Both the position numbers and the translations under genes were made by a program. A DNA stretch of 25,674 nt from Nostoc sp. CHAB 5715 (lineage in GTDB: Bacteria; Cyanobacteriota; Cyanobacteriia; Cyanobacteriales; Nostocaceae), in contig NZ_JAIVFR010000004.1 in the NCBI RefSeq assembly GCF_020829685.1, positions 1 through 25,674 of the forward strand, read 5' to 3'. The notes beneath the pieces are model-generated. The model searched no databases. It worked only from the letters and a program-made list of their open reading frames with translations, and was not told the DNA's origin. Below are positions 23,440-25,674 of the stretch, piece after piece; the first letter of the stretch is position 1, and each line of letters opens with the position of its first letter.

Positions 23440-23510
23440 TGTATACCCATAACACCTCGCCGAGCCTCTCTTTGCGGGGGGAAGTGTTTTGTTAATGGGC
23501 AATTTGGCAA
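23440..23510 (-). terminator. Imperfect hairpin after the PIG-L gene
   Basis: The segment CCCATAACACCTCGCCGAG and the facing GGGGGGAAGTGTTTTGTTAA plus TGGG form an imperfect inverted repeat over about 23450-23500. It lies just past the PIG-L stop codon, where a terminator is expected. No T-run makes this certain. Confidence 0.3.
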
Positions 23511-23522
23511 ACATAAAATAAC

Positions 23523-24179
23523 CTATTGAAAAAGCATTTTTCGGCAGTAAAATGCTTCGGCATAATTACTCGGTGAATTAGACTCAATTCCCCGAATTCT
23601 CAGGATTGAACGGAAAGTTTCTTCCCTAAACCATTGCTTATTATTCTGTGTGGGAAACGCATCCAAAATGTATTGAATTTTTCGACGGCAGAGAGCTTCA
23701 TCTAAATGAACAAAAAAATTGGGAATACCCAAATCACCGTCATATTTGGGAATCTCGTATTCCAAAATTAAATGATTTCTAAAAGTATTCCAAGTCAGGT
23801 CAGAAATTAATCGGTGATCTTGGTGGCGATCGTCTCGGTAATGAGTAAAGATTATATCTGGTGAGAATTCCTGCTTCAACTGCTCAAAGCATTCTTTCAC
23901 CTCTATCCCTTGGAAAAGGAGAAAGCCATCTCGGAATTTTTTAATGATAATTTTCTTTACCTGTATTTCTTTTAAGAAGATACTGGCACTTACTGTTGCT
24001 TCCTGTACTCTTTGTTCGTTGGAACTAAAGACAACCCAATAGACGACAACATGCTGATAATTCTCTATCAACTTTAATATTGTGCCTCCACAACCAATCT
24101 CGATATCATCGCAATGAGAACCTAGACAAAGAATTTTGTACTCAGATTCTTCTGTCTTGTTCAAGCTAAGTTGGATCAT
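23523..24179 (-). CDS. PIG-L family deacetylase
   Basis: The 218-residue protein belongs to the PIG-L/LmbE family of zinc-dependent deacetylases that act on N-acetyl sugars. It shows the metal motif SHCDDIEIGCGGT (His22, Asp24, Asp25) and the second histidine pair in DDRHQDHRL (His119, His122). It overlaps the cytidylyltransferase-like gene by four bases (ATGA), so the two are co-translated. In this setting it probably deacetylates an amino-sugar or nucleotide sugar on the way to a surface glycan (inference). Confidence 0.92.
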   Translation of the reverse strand: MIQLSLNKTEESEYKILCLGSHCDDIEIGCGGTILKLIENYQHVVVYWVVFSSNEQRVQEATVSASIFLKEIQVKKIIIKKFRDGFLLFQGIEVKECFEQLKQEFSPDIIFTHYRDDRHQDHRLISDLTWNTFRNHLILEYEIPKYDGDLGIPNFFVHLDEALCRRKIQYILDAFPTQNNKQWFREETFRSILRIRGIESNSPSNYAEAFYCRKMLFQ

Positions 24180-24973
24180 ACATAGCTTACTTCTAGTTGT
24201 TTATTTCTCCATACTTCCCAAGGTCTTTCGCCTTGAGCATACATATCATCCAACTGTTGCTTTTCTTTAAACGTATCCATAACTCCAAAAAATCCGGTGT
24301 ATTTATACGCAAAAAGTTCTTCTTTGGCAATCAGTCTCTGAAAAGGCTCAAGGACAAGTTCTTCCCCTTGATGAATATGGTTAAAAATTTCTTTTTTAAA
24401 GATAAAATATCCTCCATTAATCCAAATATTACGCTGTTTGACATCGTTGAGATCCCTCACCAAACCATCCTCATCTATATCAACTATGTGAAAACTTTGG
24501 CTTGGTCTGACACACAAAAAACTACCTATTTTATTACGTTGATAAAAATGCTCAATATATGTTGGTAGATGCAAGTCTGTCAAACCATCGCTGTAGTTAG
24601 CTAAAAATACTTCTTCTCCTTCTAGATACTTTTCTACCGCCTTAAATCTTTGACCAATATTGGCTGTTAGACCTGTATCTACAAATGTGATATTCCAATC
24701 TTGAATATCACAGTTAAATAATTGAATTTTGTTACCATTCGACAGACTAAAATTATTAGAAAGCCATTCATTGTAATTTAAGAAGTAGCTTTTAACTAAG
24801 TCAGCCTTGTAACCCAGACACAAGATAAAATCTTTGTGTCCATAGTGAGCATAGTATTTCATTACATGCCATAATATCGGTCTATAGCCAATGTTCACCA
24901 TTGGCTTAGGAATACTTTCTGAGTATTCTCTCATTCTAGTTCCTAAACCACCACAAAATAAAACTACTTTCAT
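24176..24973 (-). CDS. Glucose-1-phosphate cytidylyltransferase-like nucleotidyltransferase
   Basis: The 265-residue protein resembles RfbF, which makes CDP-glucose from CTP and glucose-1-phosphate, the entry step to CDP-deoxyhexoses. It shows the nucleotide-binding LFCGGLGTRM (Arg13) with Lys23 in PKPMVNIG, then PILWHVMKYYAHYGHKDF and FILCLGYKADLVKSYFLNY, the FANYSDGL-like active-site stretch (FLANYSDGLTDL), and the INGGYFIFKKEIF segment. The neighbouring C-methyltransferase suits a branched or methylated deoxysugar. Another sugar-1-phosphate substrate cannot be excluded. Confidence 0.88.
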   Translation of the reverse strand: MKVVLFCGGLGTRMREYSESIPKPMVNIGYRPILWHVMKYYAHYGHKDFILCLGYKADLVKSYFLNYNEWLSNNFSLSNGNKIQLFNCDIQDWNITFVDTGLTANIGQRFKAVEKYLEGEEVFLANYSDGLTDLHLPTYIEHFYQRNKIGSFLCVRPSQSFHIVDIDEDGLVRDLNDVKQRNIWINGGYFIFKKEIFNHIHQGEELVLEPFQRLIAKEELFAYKYTGFFGVMDTFKEKQQLDDMYAQGERPWEVWRNKQLEVSYV

Positions 24974-25014
24974 GTTAACTTCTTCATTTTTGATGATGAC
25001 AAAATATCAAATAT

Positions 25015-25674
25015 TTAAAGGTAGACATTAACTTCAGGGATTGGCACAATAAATTGGCCTCCCCAATCCCGAACGTAAGCTATTTGTGTCATAATTTCCT
25101 TCTTAAGATTCCAGGGTAAAATCAGCACATAGTCAGGTTTTGTTTCTTTAATTTTGTCTGGATGAAAAATTGGAATGTGAGTCCCTGGTAAAAATTGACC
25201 TTGTTTGTAAGGGCTACGGTCTACTGTGTAGTCAAGAAAATCTGTGCGAATACCACAATAGTTTAAGAGAGTATTTCCCTTACCTGGAGCACCGTAACCT
25301 GCAATCGATTTTCCCTCTCGCTTAGCCTTGCTCAAGAAATCTAGTAACTTGCGTTTGGTTTCTTTAACTTGTTCACCAAAGGAAAAGTAGTGTTCTAAGC
25401 GTGTAAAACCTGCTGCTTGTTCTCTATCTTTCAGTTCTAATACCTGCTGGCTCACAAGTTGAGAGGAATCTTCAGTATGACGAGCATAAATTCTTAGAGA
25501 TCCACCATGAGTAGCTAATTCCTCCACATTAAAGATAGTCAAACCGTGGGCGGTAAAAACTTTTTCCACTGTGATGAAGGAAAAATAAGAGAAGTGCTCA
25601 TGATAGATAGTGTCAAACTGATTTTCTGCCATTAACTGCATGAGATGGGGAAATTCCATAGTAATTACCCCATG
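25015..25674 (-). CDS. Sugar C-methyltransferase, C-terminal part (5' end outside window)
   Basis: The frame is open to the right edge (HGVITMEFPH...), so the N-terminus is missing and the ATG at 25659 is internal. The part seen contains the family motif YHEHFSYFS, whose histidine acts in C-methylation of keto-sugars in TylC3/CloU-type enzymes, and the C-terminal domain with GYGAPGKGNTLLNYCGI (about 139-155 of the part seen) and LDYTVDRSPYKQG. The SAM-binding core would be upstream of this. It lies 41 bp from the cytidylyltransferase-like gene and reads the same way, supporting one sugar-modification operon. Confidence 0.9.
   Translation of the reverse strand, partial: HGVITMEFPHLMQLMAENQFDTIYHEHFSYFSFITVEKVFTAHGLTIFNVEELATHGGSLRIYARHTEDSSQLVSQQVLELKDREQAAGFTRLEHYFSFGEQVKETKRKLLDFLSKAKREGKSIAGYGAPGKGNTLLNYCGIRTDFLDYTVDRSPYKQGQFLPGTHIPIFHPDKIKETKPDYVLILPWNLKKEIMTQIAYVRDWGGQFIVPIPEVNVYL

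Overview
The window looks like chromosomal DNA of a filamentous heterocyst-forming cyanobacterium of the Nostoc/Anabaena type. The evidence is the many HIP1 octamers (GCGATCGC) inside and between genes, the tandem heptanucleotide repeats in most gaps, and a cyanobacterial gene set (plsX-fabH-fabD, NYN/LabA-like plus LptC-like, MenH, an InrS-like CsoR regulator, DUF29, EcsC family). Protein genes cover most of the window. I saw no rRNA, tRNA, CRISPR array or transposase gene.

Layout. 1-1810: the C-terminal part of a large GAF/histidine kinase, a frameshifted remnant of a second kinase, and a 130-bp MITE-like palindromic element. 1811-4975 (minus): fatty acid/phospholipid initiation genes plsX, fabH and fabD, spaced by heptad repeats. 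5113-6775: a composite repeat and pepA. 6962-8219: a decayed HigB/HigA-like toxin-antitoxin pair, a truncated cupin gene, and six tandem 42-bp repeats that each carry a hairpin. 8288-10185 (minus): an EcsC-family protein and a MazE/MazF-type pair. 10608-12722: a 635-residue protein joining a NERD nuclease-like domain, a proline-rich linker, one membrane span and a PhnD-like solute-binding domain, followed by a small membrane ORF.

12691-14481 (minus): an acyltransferase and an alpha/beta hydrolase that together resemble a split version of plant phytyl ester synthase. 14847-18460 (plus): metG, then a NYN-domain protein coupled to an LptC-like lipoprotein. 18469-18670: a second copy of the composite repeat. 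18719-20820: an InrS-like nickel-type regulator, menH, and a membrane-anchored lambda-R-like peptidoglycan enzyme on the minus strand that probably starts at a non-AUG codon. 21185-21649: a DUF29 protein. 21899-25674 (minus): a sugar-modification cassette (C-methyltransferase, glucose-1-phosphate cytidylyltransferase-like, PIG-L deacetylase, DUF4910) with the tail of a broken RfbC-like epimerase between two of its genes, typical of a surface-polysaccharide locus.

Two features stand out. The first is the NERD / transmembrane / PhnD-like protein, whose architecture suggests a cytoplasmic nuclease-like domain linked to an outside ligand-binding domain. The second is the close fit of heptad repeats to gene ends: they supply the start codons of fabD and the hydrolase and the stop codons of plsX, pepA and the EcsC-family gene. 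All function calls come from reading motifs by eye; no database search was run.
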